64,000 nt of DNA from assembly GCA_903970165.1 (NCBI GenBank), contig CAJCHZ010000106.1, forward strand, positions 33,255 to 97,254. The letters are read 5' to 3'. The DNA comes from Betaproteobacteria bacterium. Lineage in GTDB: Bacteria; Acidobacteriota; Terriglobia; Acidiferrales; UBA7541. Positions 9,095-20,200 of this stretch are shown one piece after another. Both the position numbers and the translations under genes were made by a program. Positions within the stretch are counted from its first letter, which is position 1; the number at the start of each line of letters is the position of its first letter. The notes under the pieces are model-generated. The model did no database searches and had not been told where the DNA came from. It saw only the letters and a list, made by a program, of their open reading frames with translations.

Positions 9095-10873
9095 ATGGAA
9101 AGGTTGTTTGCTATTCACGCCTCGTTCCTACAGGTTAGAGCGCAAAGGAAGTGGACAGCCGGAGTTTGGCGAGTTGTGTTGCTCGTACTATTTGCCCTTG
9201 GGGCCGCCTTTCCAGTAATCGAAAGTGCTACTTCAATCGGAACATGGGCGCAGACAAGAGAACAGGCCTGGTTCAAGAATATTGCTGGGCGTTCGACTTT
9301 TAGCTACACCACCAACAACGACGCAACCGGTAGAAAGTATTTCCCGCAGCCCATGTGCGGTGGAATCGCTGTGATCGACTATGACAACGATGGGCTGATG
9401 GATTTATTTTTCACGAATGGCGCCAAATTGCCGGAATTAAAAAAAACAAATTCTTCCTATTACAACTGCATGTTGCACAATCGGGCAGACGGCACGTTTG
9501 AAGATGTGACGGAAAAGGCAGGGTTAACGGGCAAGGACCTCGGGTATAGTTTTGGCGTCGCCGCCGGCGACTTTGACAACGACGGAAACGAAGATCTGTT
9601 CATTGCGGGCGCGGGAAGAAACGCGCTTTACCATAATAATGGGGATGGAACGTTTACGGATGTCACTGCGGGTTCCGGACTCGATCAAAAACCAGAGAAT
9701 CTACTTAGCGTGGGGGCTGCCTGGTTCGATTTTGACAATGATGGATTGTTGGATTTGGTGGTCTCCAATTACACCAACTGGTCCCCGTCCAGCGATAAGA
9801 AATGCTTGATGTCCAGCGGAAAAGAATTTTATTGCGACCCAAGCACATACCCGCGGGTCGCTATGCGGCTGTATCACAATCTTGGTAAGGGGCATTTCGA
9901 GGACGTGACAGAGAAGGCTGGAATGGCCGGAGCGCTGGGCAAGGGCATGGGTATTTCCATAGCGGACTTTAACGATGACGGCTTGATAGATATTTTCATT
10001 TCCAACGATACCGAAAGAAATTTCCTGTTCATCAACCAGGGCGACGGAACTTTTAAAGAACAAGGGGTGCTGTATGGAGTCGCATACAACGACCGAGGTT
10101 CGACCGTGTCTGCCATGGGCAGCGACGCAAAAGACTTCGACAACGATGGCAAAGTTGACATCGTCTACAACGATTTGTCAGGACAGATTTTTGGGCTTTT
10201 CAAAAACGACCAGGGCAAGTCGTTCGATGACGTTTCCCAAAGAACCAACATTTCGAATTTGAGCCGCCCGTATTCCGGATGGAGCATGGGTTTCATAGAT
10301 TATGACAATGACGGCTGGAAAGATCTGTATTCTGCGAACGGCGACGTCGACGATATCCGCGAAAACTCGAAACAACACGACACCATGTTCCGGAATGAAA
10401 ACGGAAAGAAGTTTGTTGATGTGAGTCCGGAAATGGGCAAAGACTTCAATTCTCTCGGTTATCATCGAGGCTCTGCGTTTGTGGACCTGAATAACGACGG
10501 GAATATGGATATTGTTGTCGCCGCATTGGGAGAAAAACCGCGGATATTGTTAAACGCTGGTTTGAGCCGCAATCATTGGCTAATGCTTGATCTCCGCGGC
10601 CACGCAAGCAATCGAGATGGTATTGGCGCAAGAATCAAAGTTCGAACCGCCTCCGGCCGCGAACTCTATAACCATGCGACGACCAGCGTGGGCTTCCTCT
10701 CCTCCAGCGATAAGCGGGTCCACTTCGGCTTGGGGAAAGAAACAGAGGTGGCGACCGTGGAGATCAGATGGCCGAGCGCGATCGTCCAGATATTGAATGC
10801 GCCCGCGGTGGATCGAATTCTCAAGGTTGAAGAGCCAGAAAAATTATCGGTATTGCGGCCGGGAAAGCAATGA
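9095..10873 (+). CDS. Secreted FG-GAP/VCBS repeat protein with ASPIC/UnbV domain
   Basis: The 592-residue protein has an N-terminal hydrophobic export segment (about 25-50). Seven or so FG-GAP-type calcium-binding blades follow, with the recurring core DYDNDGxxDLFxxNG (for example near 98-110, 155-167, 212-224). It ends with an ASPIC/UnbV domain at about 495-580 (GIGARIKVRTASGRELYNHATT and WPSAIVQIL). The architecture is that of CRTAC1-like integrin-alpha-type propellers, which are abundant in Acidobacteria. Their molecular function is not established, and extracellular protein or carbohydrate binding is the usual inference. Its last codon overlaps the first codon of the next paralogous gene (ATGA at 10870), so the pair is translationally coupled. 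Confidence 0.85.
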   Translation: MERLFAIHASFLQVRAQRKWTAGVWRVVLLVLFALGAAFPVIESATSIGTWAQTREQAWFKNIAGRSTFSYTTNNDATGRKYFPQPMCGGIAVIDYDNDGLMDLFFTNGAKLPELKKTNSSYYNCMLHNRADGTFEDVTEKAGLTGKDLGYSFGVAAGDFDNDGNEDLFIAGAGRNALYHNNGDGTFTDVTAGSGLDQKPENLLSVGAAWFDFDNDGLLDLVVSNYTNWSPSSDKKCLMSSGKEFYCDPSTYPRVAMRLYHNLGKGHFEDVTEKAGMAGALGKGMGISIADFNDDGLIDIFISNDTERNFLFINQGDGTFKEQGVLYGVAYNDRGSTVSAMGSDAKDFDNDGKVDIVYNDLSGQIFGLFKNDQGKSFDDVSQRTNISNLSRPYSGWSMGFIDYDNDGWKDLYSANGDVDDIRENSKQHDTMFRNENGKKFVDVSPEMGKDFNSLGYHRGSAFVDLNNDGNMDIVVAALGEKPRILLNAGLSRNHWLMLDLRGHASNRDGIGARIKVRTASGRELYNHATTSVGFLSSSDKRVHFGLGKETEVATVEIRWPSAIVQILNAPAVDRILKVEEPEKLSVLRPGKQ

Positions 10874-12573
10874 GTGCCCCTTCGTCCCGTGGAACTCTGC
10901 GACGAACGCCGATTCTATTTGCAATTTGCCTGTTTCTTGTTGGCAGTTTCGCCCAGGTTGCCGGACCAGCAGGGATCAATGGTCCGGTAACATTTGAAAA
11001 CATTGAACGGAGTTCCAAGATATCTTTTGTTCTGGATAACAGTGCGAGAGGACGTAAATACCAGGCCGAAACAATGGCCGGCGGCGTGGCAGTGTTCGAC
11101 TACAACAATGATGGCCTTCTGGATATTTTTTTTACAAACGGCGCGTTGCTTCCTTCCATGGATAAATCAGATCCTCTCTTCTATAACCGCCTGTACCGAA
11201 ATAATGGAGACGGCACGTTCATGGACGTGACCAAAGAATCTGGCGTGCAAGGTTCCTTCTATGCGATTGGCGTGGCTACGGCTGACTATGACAATGATGG
11301 ATTTCCGGATCTGTTCGTTACCGGAGCAAACGGCTATCAGCTGTATCACAATAATGGAAACGGGACATTCACGGACGTTACCGAAAAAGCCGGATTAGGC
11401 AATGTCCCGCCTGAATTGAAAAGCTCGTTTTCCGCCGCCGCGGGCTGGTTCGATTACGACAACGACGGCAAATTGGATTTGTTCGTCGTCAACTATCTTA
11501 ATTGGTCTCCAGCATTAGACCGCGTCTGCGAAGTGAAGTCGCTGCGGTCCTACTGCTCGCCGGATAGTTACGCAGGTTTGTCGAACCTTCTGTTTCACAA
11601 TAATGGAGACGGAACATTTACAAACGTCTCGGACCGTTCCGGAATATCTCGTTACAAGGGAAAAGGAATGGGCGTCGCATTCGCGGACTACGACGATGAC
11701 GGCTTTGTCGATGTATTCGTATCGAACGACACCTTCCGTAATTTTCTGTTCCATAACAACGGCAATGGCACGTTTACGGAGGTCGGCCTGCTAAGTGGTG
11801 TCAGCTACAATCGCGACGGACGCAGTATCGCTGGGATGGGTGTCGATTTTCGAGACATCAACAACGATGGGAAACCCGACATTTTCGAAACTGCGATGCA
11901 TGGAGACACATTCCCGCTTTACATAAATTTGGGCGGCGGATTTTTCGAAGATGCAACGCTTTCTTCCAAGCTCCATAGCGTGACAATGCCTTTGACTTCC
12001 TGGGGTACGGGCATTTTTGATTTTGACAACGACGGCTGGAAAGATATTTTCATGTCGAATTCGGCCATTCTGGACAACGCAGAAGAGATCGAACAGCTTC
12101 CCTACAAGCAAGCGAATACAGTCTTGAGAAACAATCATGACGGTACCTTCACGGATATCAGTGCATCGGCTGGTGCGGCTTTCAAGGCACCAAGCTCCCA
12201 TCGCGGCGCTGCATTTGGCGATCTGAACAATGACGGGCGCATCGACGTCGTAGTCAATTGCCTCAATACCTCGCCAGAAATATGGATGAATCGAACGCAG
12301 AACGGAAACCACTGGTTGTTGGTAGAACTGCTCGGCACCAGAAGCAATCGAGACGGCCTCGGTGCAAGACTCAAGCTAATCACGGCGGAAGGGGCGCAAT
12401 ACAACGAAGCGACCACCAGCGTTGGATATGGTTCGTCAAGTGACAAACGCGTGCACTTCGGAATGAATAAATCTGCGGCGGGCCAACTCGAAATTCGTTG
12501 GCCCAGCGGGATTATTCAGGTATTGAAGAACGTAAAGGCCGATCAGATCTTGAAAGTGACCGAGCCCATGTGA
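10870..12573 (+). CDS. Second secreted FG-GAP/VCBS repeat protein with ASPIC/UnbV domain
   Basis: The 567-residue paralog of the preceding protein has a signal peptide (about 15-35), seven FG-GAP blades with the DYNNDGLLDIFFTNG core, and a terminal ASPIC/UnbV domain (GLGARLKLITAEGAQYNEATT, WPSGIIQVL). The two proteins align along their full length, so they arose by tandem duplication, yet they differ enough to have separate roles. The start overlaps the upstream stop by four bases. Its stop codon ends at 12573 and the convergent glycosidase stop begins at 12574, so there is no intergenic space or terminator between the opposing operons. Confidence 0.85.
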   Translation: MSAPSSRGTLRRTPILFAICLFLVGSFAQVAGPAGINGPVTFENIERSSKISFVLDNSARGRKYQAETMAGGVAVFDYNNDGLLDIFFTNGALLPSMDKSDPLFYNRLYRNNGDGTFMDVTKESGVQGSFYAIGVATADYDNDGFPDLFVTGANGYQLYHNNGNGTFTDVTEKAGLGNVPPELKSSFSAAAGWFDYDNDGKLDLFVVNYLNWSPALDRVCEVKSLRSYCSPDSYAGLSNLLFHNNGDGTFTNVSDRSGISRYKGKGMGVAFADYDDDGFVDVFVSNDTFRNFLFHNNGNGTFTEVGLLSGVSYNRDGRSIAGMGVDFRDINNDGKPDIFETAMHGDTFPLYINLGGGFFEDATLSSKLHSVTMPLTSWGTGIFDFDNDGWKDIFMSNSAILDNAEEIEQLPYKQANTVLRNNHDGTFTDISASAGAAFKAPSSHRGAAFGDLNNDGRIDVVVNCLNTSPEIWMNRTQNGNHWLLVELLGTRSNRDGLGARLKLITAEGAQYNEATTSVGYGSSSDKRVHFGMNKSAAGQLEIRWPSGIIQVLKNVKADQILKVTEPM

Positions 12574-15500
12574 TTATTGTTCGGCCTGGAACTCAAGTTC
12601 ATTGGCCCAGTGATTCTGCCAGTCATCATGGAAGGTAACGGAATTCACTTTCGAAACGCTACGCCCCGCGGCAAGCTCCTGTGCCAGGCCTTTGTTCTTG
12701 TTCACGCGGCAACTAAACTTAATCGGCTCACCTTTTAAGAGTTTGCTGCGTACTTCCGGCATTTCTGTCCAGGGAATCGAAGCTTCCACAATGCGAGTAT
12801 TCTCGACATGTCGAATTACTAGTTTTGCGCCATCAACATCGCCGCCATCAATTGGCGCCTTCGGCTGACGCGGAAAGAAGTGCTTGCGCGGCATGCCCGG
12901 AGACAGCAATCTCCATACCTCCGTGCCGCCGCCAAACTCCGACGCAACTGGGTTCAACGCGTACTCGTAATCGGTGTCCCAGTAGGTAATAAATTTCGGC
13001 ATCGTCCCCGACGGATTTGGCAGCCAAGGTTTTTCGGCCAAAACGTTAAAGGCTATCTGAACGTTGTTGTGTTCTTCGCTACCCGACGGGATATCGAAAT
13101 TTTGTCGGTAGGAATAATGACGAACGTGATCCGGCCACGCGAGCAAGTTGCCTTGAGGATCGGTTACTCGATCTGGATAAAAGTAGGAATCATCATCGCG
13201 TTTTCGAAAATTGACCATTCCCGGATCCGGTGATTCGTCTGCAATCTTGGCGGCAAAATAGAAATTGTTATTGTCATACGCCAGGTAAACGACTGACGTG
13301 GAACTCTTTGATTCTTTGCCAAAGTTCTTAAAGGGCAGCCACGCTTCTTCCGTTAGCGTGGATGGCATTCCCGCCGTTGGCAGAACCTGGGGTAATACAC
13401 CATCCCAGTCGGAGAGGTCCCCATCTATCGAGATGGTTCGCTTCGCGATGTAATTAACATGCAGGTCTTCGTGAAAATCTGTTGCGCCATCAGGACCAGC
13501 GTCAAAACGCGCTGTGAGTGGATAAATATTACTGGCAGCCGGAGAGCCTTGTTTCAGCCTAAATGTCACTTCGCGAGATTGATTAGGTCCAAGTGAGACC
13601 CCGGCCGATGGTTGGTCCAACGATGCGCCGGATAACTGCGGAATTAGCAATCCATGGACGGCGCGGTTCAAAACGTTTGTCACCTGGAACCGCAACACGG
13701 GCCGTTCTCCAATGGGTGCGAGGAGATCGTGCGCCTTGATCTCGACTGGTGAAAGGCCGTCGATCCGCGAAGACTTTAAAAGCGTTACCAGTTTCGCGAA
13801 CGAGCCCGGTGAACCGTTAGTTCGTACAAAATATCCCTGCCCATTCAGCGGGATTGAAATCTTCCCAGCTTCAGCTGGAACAGTATTGCCGTAGAAGTCG
13901 TAAAGACGAACAATTCCTCCGCCATCTGACATGACTAAGATGGCTTTGTGATCAACCGTCACAGCTCGAAATAACGTGCGATCGGGCTCATAGATCTTTT
14001 TGAGGTCGCCAACTACCACGACAGTCCCATCGTCCGGATTTGTGTCGTCACTTCCCGTGTGAGGGAGTCCGTCAAAAACGAAAATCCATGGTAGACCATT
14101 TTTGAAGAGAAGCTCCTTGAACTCGCGTTGTCCAACAAATTTTTGACTCGCGGCGACTGCGGCTGCGGGGGACCAGGCTTGCACTACGGGATAAACGCGC
14201 CCGTCTATCTTTAAGTTTTTGCTCTCGTAAACATTCCCGTCAAAAATTCCAGCCGTGCGACTTTGCCCCTGAGCCCGCATGGATGCGATTACACCCGGCA
14301 CGCGATCTTCAGAATTTGCGATCCAGCTCTCCGTGTCCCACACGCGAACGGGACCGTACTCATTTTTTCTATGAATCCATTCCGGCACGAGCGACGGATC
14401 AGCTGCGAGCGCTTGGTAATGAATACTGATGAAGTCCATCCACTTCAGGAAATGATCGGAGCCATCAGGAAACAACTTATCCCGCGCATTGCTGGAAGAG
14501 CACATTCCCCCAATGAGTACTTTCACTCCAGCGTTGCGCCTCGCCGCTTCGACTCCCAAAGCCATACGAGTGAAAAGATCGCGATACCGGGGAATATCCG
14601 CGCCCCAGCCCGAAATCGAGACTGCCTCCCAAGGTTCGTTCCAAAGTTCAACCGCATTCACATTCCCTTTGGGCCAACCATAGCGCGACGTAATCGACTC
14701 CACCCATCGTTGAAATTCGTGGTCGAAACTTGGCAACCAGGCTCGGTCGTCTTTTGTATCGAGCATTTTGCCCTCGTTCGACAGCCAAGGCCGAGGTCGA
14801 TTGAGCGGTTGCATCGATTTCGCGTCGCCGCCGCCAATTGTCAGCATCACGGTGACGTCGTGCGCCTTCGCCCAGGTCAAATATCGGTCAAGTATTTCTG
14901 CGCTCTTCTCCGCTTCTGGATCATCTCGGGGATTGAATGGCGCACCCATGCGCATTCCCTTTACGCCCAACTTCTCAAACAACTCGAAAACACCCTCGCT
15001 CATCAACTCATCCCACGTTGTGTCCAACGCGTAAGTCGGAAATTCCACCCTCCCTGGCTCCGGCTTTAAACAGCGGACAATCGCGGCAACGAACACGCGA
15101 CCATGACCTTGCATATCGGCAATCAATGCGTAGCCGCCAAATGTTTCCGGAATTTGAGGATGAATTACACTTTCTTGCGAACCGCCCGGCGCAAGATCGA
15201 CCTCAACTGGCGTCGATCCCGCTTCCCCAAGACGAAAAACAGTGGGCGCCCAAGTTTCGCCAGCAGGCACGCTCGTGCCGTATTGAATGACTTGGATTGA
15301 GGCTTGCGCGCGCAACGGGATCGATAATCTATTTGTAAAGCGAAGTGTCATCTGCAGCGTCTCGCCGGGCCACAGAACGTTGACCCTTGACCCAGAGCTA
15401 ACTTGGGCAGCGAGTTCCTGGACTTGAAAATCTGGGGAGGTTACGCCGTCAAGAGCAAATGCTGATGCGAAGCCGGTCATTTCCGAGCCGGACTTCATCT

Positions 15501-15603
15501 GCGCGGTCGAAAACGGAACAAAAAGAAGAAAAAAGAAAACCGAAAGGACAACGCCTATCGCCGATCGGGCGCACTTCCACAGAACGCGCACACAAAAAGC
15601 CAT
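12574..15603 (-). CDS. Secreted clan-A-like glycoside hydrolase with C-terminal CBM9-like domain
   Basis: The 1009-residue exported protein has a signal peptide ending PFSTA (about residue 34). A beta-rich N-terminal domain (about 55-190) precedes a TIM-barrel region (about 190-530) with typical clan-A features. VELWNEPWE near residue 321 supplies the likely acid/base glutamate, and VWDTESW near 424 a candidate nucleophile. A beta-sandwich spacer and a CBM9-type domain follow (begins TISIDGDLSDWDG near 725). The family cannot be named with certainty; GH39- or GH79-like are the nearest guesses. It is the last gene of a TonB receptor-TPR-hydrolase operon, 17 bases after the TPR gene, so its substrate is probably what that receptor imports. 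Confidence 0.75.
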   Translation of the reverse strand: MAFCVRVLWKCARSAIGVVLSVFFFLLFVPFSTAQMKSGSEMTGFASAFALDGVTSPDFQVQELAAQVSSGSRVNVLWPGETLQMTLRFTNRLSIPLRAQASIQVIQYGTSVPAGETWAPTVFRLGEAGSTPVEVDLAPGGSQESVIHPQIPETFGGYALIADMQGHGRVFVAAIVRCLKPEPGRVEFPTYALDTTWDELMSEGVFELFEKLGVKGMRMGAPFNPRDDPEAEKSAEILDRYLTWAKAHDVTVMLTIGGGDAKSMQPLNRPRPWLSNEGKMLDTKDDRAWLPSFDHEFQRWVESITSRYGWPKGNVNAVELWNEPWEAVSISGWGADIPRYRDLFTRMALGVEAARRNAGVKVLIGGMCSSSNARDKLFPDGSDHFLKWMDFISIHYQALAADPSLVPEWIHRKNEYGPVRVWDTESWIANSEDRVPGVIASMRAQGQSRTAGIFDGNVYESKNLKIDGRVYPVVQAWSPAAAVAASQKFVGQREFKELLFKNGLPWIFVFDGLPHTGSDDTNPDDGTVVVVGDLKKIYEPDRTLFRAVTVDHKAILVMSDGGGIVRLYDFYGNTVPAEAGKISIPLNGQGYFVRTNGSPGSFAKLVTLLKSSRIDGLSPVEIKAHDLLAPIGERPVLRFQVTNVLNRAVHGLLIPQLSGASLDQPSAGVSLGPNQSREVTFRLKQGSPAASNIYPLTARFDAGPDGATDFHEDLHVNYIAKRTISIDGDLSDWDGVLPQVLPTAGMPSTLTEEAWLPFKNFGKESKSSTSVVYLAYDNNNFYFAAKIADESPDPGMVNFRKRDDDSYFYPDRVTDPQGNLLAWPDHVRHYSYRQNFDIPSGSEEHNNVQIAFNVLAEKPWLPNPSGTMPKFITYWDTDYEYALNPVASEFGGGTEVWRLLSPGMPRKHFFPRQPKAPIDGGDVDGAKLVIRHVENTRIVEASIPWTEMPEVRSKLLKGEPIKFSCRVNKNKGLAQELAAGRSVSKVNSVTFHDDWQNHWANELEFQAEQ

Positions 15604-15620
15604 CAGAATTGCTCGCTTTT

Positions 15621-17192
15621 CTATTTCGAATTCTTTTTTTGTTCGATAAGTTCTTGCTTTAGATGTATCGCTTGTGCTTGGTTCGGTGTAATCGCTAGCG
15701 CACGGTTCACCGCCCTGAGAGCCAAGCCATATTCGTGAGATTGTCGATAAGCTTCGGCGATGAATAACTGCGTTTCAAAGTCTGACGAATTGGACACCGG
15801 GCGAAGCGTCTCTATAGCCGCTTTGGAATTTGATTGGTGCAGGTATTCGTTGGCAAGAGCCTTCCGAGCTTCCAATAAAGTCGGATCGATCTGAATCGCT
15901 TGCTGCAATTCCGGCACCGCTTCCGCACTTCTTCCCATCGACAGCAATAGGACACCGAGCGCAGCACGCCCGTCTCCAGAGATAGGCTGAAGAGCAAGAT
16001 ATTTCCTGAAAGCGACCTCGGCCTCAGAAAAATGACCGGTTTGTCCGTAACACATCCCGAGCGCGAAGTAAGCTTCGTAGAAGTTCGGGAGACGTTGAAT
16101 CACCGACTGATATTCCGGTATTGCCTCGACGAACTGCCCTTTGTCCAGAAGCCGCTCACCGCGGTCCAGAGACTCCCTTAATTCCCGGCCGTTGGCATTC
16201 TGCGCTTCTCGATTCTTGGCGATTTGCTGCACTAGGTCCGCGTATTCTTGAGCTTTTTCCAAATTTCCTTGTTTTCGATAAATGGTGACAAGCAAGAGTG
16301 GAGCGCCATTGTCGCTCGGGTCCAGTTTTGTCGCTAAGACAGCGTCCGCTTCCGCAGCAGGCAGATTCTTAAGTTGCTCATACGCGCGCGCTCTCCAATA
16401 AAGCCCCGGTGCGTATCGCGGGTTCATCTCTAAAACTTTGCTGAATGAGGCGATACTTTGTTCGGCGTTGCCAACTTCTACCAAGTGTCGTCCGTACAGC
16501 ATTTGCACCAGCGCCATATTTTTTGCCGAATCTTGGGACAGTCTAATCGCTCTTTCGAACATTGCATTCACATCATCGGATTCGGTCGTCTGACCGGTCG
16601 CGTAAGCCAGCGACGCCAGAATAACGGGATCGCCTGGAGCCAAATTATGGGCCTCCGTTAATGCAGGAATGGCAGATTCCATCTTCCCGTCGTCCATGTA
16701 TAACTCTGCCAAGGCCTTCCAGGTCCGTACGTCCTTGGGAGCGAGTTCAGTCGCTTTCGACAGTTCACTCTGCGCCAGAGATTCATCGAGCAGCGTCTTG
16801 GATGCGAGGGCAGCATGCAGTTTGAGCGCCCGAACGGAATTCGGATGCTGCTTAAGGAAAACCTGCAATTCCAGCGCCGCATCGAATGGCTGACTCAATT
16901 GAATCAGGGATTCTGCTAGGAGCACATTTGCTTCCTCTGAATCAGGATGCGCGTTCCTGTAAATCCGCAGTTCCCTCTCGGCCGCGATCCAATTCCCGGC
17001 TTGTCCATATTGCTTTCCTTTTAGCAAATGGCTGGAAGCCGGGAGACTATTTATTGAGTGTGATGCGCTGTTTGCGGGTGCGGCCTGGACAGGCGTTTCG
17101 GCATACGTGGAAGTAACGACTATGAATTGAGCTAAGGACAACGCAAATGAAAGAAATTGGCTTCGGTGCGCTGTCAAGGATGTAAAGGTCAT
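15621..17192 (-). CDS. Secreted/periplasmic TPR-repeat protein
   Basis: The 523-residue protein has an N-terminal signal-like segment (FLSFALSLAQFIVVTSTYA). At least ten tetratricopeptide repeats follow, such as AERELRIYRNAHPDSEEANVLLAESL and NLEKAQEYADLVQQ. TPR arrays bind partner proteins. Its place between the TonB receptor (62 bases upstream) and the glycosidase (17 bases downstream) on the same strand suggests it scaffolds or assists that uptake and hydrolysis system. It is similar in kind to the broken TPR gene at 366..1630, which also follows a large secreted carbohydrate-active protein. Confidence 0.8.
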   Translation of the reverse strand: MTFTSLTAHRSQFLSFALSLAQFIVVTSTYAETPVQAAPANSASHSINSLPASSHLLKGKQYGQAGNWIAAERELRIYRNAHPDSEEANVLLAESLIQLSQPFDAALELQVFLKQHPNSVRALKLHAALASKTLLDESLAQSELSKATELAPKDVRTWKALAELYMDDGKMESAIPALTEAHNLAPGDPVILASLAYATGQTTESDDVNAMFERAIRLSQDSAKNMALVQMLYGRHLVEVGNAEQSIASFSKVLEMNPRYAPGLYWRARAYEQLKNLPAAEADAVLATKLDPSDNGAPLLLVTIYRKQGNLEKAQEYADLVQQIAKNREAQNANGRELRESLDRGERLLDKGQFVEAIPEYQSVIQRLPNFYEAYFALGMCYGQTGHFSEAEVAFRKYLALQPISGDGRAALGVLLLSMGRSAEAVPELQQAIQIDPTLLEARKALANEYLHQSNSKAAIETLRPVSNSSDFETQLFIAEAYRQSHEYGLALRAVNRALAITPNQAQAIHLKQELIEQKKNSK

Positions 17193-17254
17193 GAGAGTAG
17201 GAAAGGGGAGGACGCAAACTTCCTCGCCGCCTATATAAATTATATGTGCCTGCC

Positions 17255-20200
17255 TCAGAATACAAATTTAGCGGCGATCTGAATTTGGCGTGCTACGTTA
17301 CCAACTCCTGTTATCAAGCCAAAGGAGCTGTCGCCAAGTCCAGAGTCATAGTTGCCCAACCCTGGGTGGTTGAACGCGTTCAGAGCCTCCAAGCGCAACT
17401 GGAGATAACGGGTTCCGTCTTTGCTGAAGATCGGAAAATTCTTCAACAGAGACAAATTCGTGTCCATTAGCCCAGGATTGCGAAATGGCGCATACACAAG
17501 GGGTAGATTTCCTAAGGTAAAGCTGAGAGGAGCGTTACTTCCCGTCGCAAAGGCACTGAGATTAAACGCTCCTTTCACCGGGACCGCCGGAGTCGCTCCA
17601 ACCAGAGCATTCTTGCCGGTACCAGAGGGGTTGATAATGCTCGAATAGGACGCTCCCGCCGCGAGACTCGAATATTGTTCGAAGATGGCTTCGGTGCTGT
17701 TGTTGTCATTTGTTGAAGGAAATGTAAATGTAATCGGTGTTCCTGAGTGCCAGGTCGTGAAACCCGAAATCGTCCAGCCACCAACAGCATAGTCAAGAAC
17801 GGACCCTCCCAGGCCAGAAGGTGAGTTCATCCAATGACGTCCCCTCCCAAGTGGAAGTTGATAGTTGTAGAACGCGCTGACCCTATGCGTCTGATCTAAC
17901 GGATCCAATCCATACGTGCTGGTGAATGGCAGGACGCTTTGTGGTACTTTGCCTCCCACACCATAGCCTGCCACTGGACCTCCTGCGCCTGAAATTCCAG
18001 CGTCCGGGCCACCCACATCGTCCAGTAGTTTTGAAATCGTATAGTTCAGGGTGATCTCCAATCCGTCGCTGAATCGTTTCTGAAATCGTAGGTTGACAGC
18101 GTTGAAGTTGGAGGTTCCGAGATTGGATCCTGGCACTCCCAGGTATCCGAAATAGGGGTATGGCGTCTCAAGCAACGCCAAGGGTATCTGCGGACCGAGC
18201 CCTGAACCTTGACCGTTGATGGGGCTCGCTACTTGCGTCGTGTAGGTCGAATAGTTCTGACCTGTGGGGCCGCCGGTGTAAAGGTTTGCCGGGAAAACGC
18301 TGGGGTTATACTTTGCGAGTAGATCACTACTGTGGTTACCCAGGTATTGGGCCTCCACAAGCATGTTCCAAGGAAGTTGCCGCTGAATACCGAAACTCCA
18401 ATCGTATTCAAGCGGCATATGGATGTGATTGGAAATCGCGCCAATCCCACTCGAATATTGTCCAGCATTTTCAGCATTGGCAGTAAGACTATTGGTCACA
18501 GGGGCAGTAACCTCAACAGTTGGGAACTGAATTGGCCCCTTAGCGAGCGTTTGCAACCCGTACTGCGGTGCGCCCAGGTTCCCGGGGTAGAAGGGCAAGC
18601 CCGGGTTATTAGGATCGGGTACCGGAGAGGAGGTCTGAAATGAGGACGTGCTTGCATTGGTTGTAAACGTTGGCCCCGCGGTGTTGTCGTAAGCAGCTAG
18701 GTCGCCTGATGTTGGAAGATACAGCATCGCGAACGAACCTCGAACCACGACCTTGGGCGTCACTTGATAGGCGGCTCCAAGTCGCGGAGCAAAGTTCCAA
18801 GGATGCCAATAGGAGGAATTTCGCGACGGATATTGCGGACTTCCTACCACTTCGAAGGCTCCCTTGGGAAAGCCATTTGCCACCCAGGATGGCGTCGCAA
18901 CATTGCTCGGATTCAAGCCAGCATTCACTAACGCCTGGTTAAAGTCGTACCCTGGACTTACCGCGAAATTCGAGGGCGCATCGGCATTCCAGATGATGAG
19001 TTTGTTGTTCTTTTCTGTGAGTGGGCTTTCTGTTTCCCAACGCAGACCCAGGTTCAAAGTCAGTCGAGGTGTGACTTTAAAATCATCCTGGACGAAGGAC
19101 GAGTAATAATTTTCCCGGTAATATCTCTGATTGGGTGATTGTACCTGCATCCAGGTATCAATACCCATCAGGAATTGACCGGTTGCGTTAGCCGCTGCTT
19201 GGCTGTTGTTAGCCCAATTGAGATTATTAGCGTTATTACTTGCAACATACTCTTGTGTGGCATTCCCATCGACGCTGAAGTAGTTGTTTTGCCCCTCATC
19301 TCGGAAATTGTCGTAGTATCTCCTCCCCTCGTACCCAAACTTAACGGAGTGACGCCCCAAAATTTTTGTAAGCGCAACCGAGTATTGAAAATTAGTTTGG
19401 TTATAGGTATTGAAGGAGTCGCCGTAAATCTGATATCCCCCGTTGCCGTAATTGTAGTCGGGCACGTTTCTCGGCTCGTCATCGAGCGTACTTATCGTCA
19501 GGATATTTGTGGAACTGCCAAGAAGCGCCCTGACATCCGGTGTAAACGGAAAGCTCGCTAAATAAGCGGTAGCAGCAGGGTCTGTTGGCAGATACCACCC
19601 CGTCGTATATGGGCTGTAGTTGCCGCCGACTCTTGCTTCCAACGAAAGTGTCGGTGAAATTGCATAGTTATAACCGAAAACCATTCCGAAAGCCCCGGAA
19701 GCTGCGGTTTGATTCGTTTCGTTGAAACCATGCGGAAGAGCCGGGGTTGGCACGTTTGAGAACTCCCCAGCAGAAGCGTCAGAGAAATTGAAACGATTGT
19801 ATCGAAAATAAATGTTTTGCTTTTGTGTCAACACCTGGTCCATGCGAACCGACCAAACGTCGTTTGATTTTGAATCTGGAATTCGGTAGACGAAGTTTCC
19901 TGCTTGCGAATATGGGACGACAGGATGGTGATTCGGGAGCGGCATTAAGCCGATGTACTTCTGAATCACGGGATCGAGGTATTGAGTCGGAATCAACGTT
20001 CCGTTGTTTGGCAGCAGATTCTCTCGCTCGAACCCCGGGCCATTCAGCCATGGCTGGCTGGCCATCTGCGCGGCAGTTGGAGTAACGAGGGTCGGATAAG
20101 AATTTGGTCCAAACGGGTCGTAAATCATGGGATAAGGAGTCGGGGTTCCCGAAAGGTACGTTCCATTTCCAATGTCCGATAAGTTTCCCATGCGCTCCTG

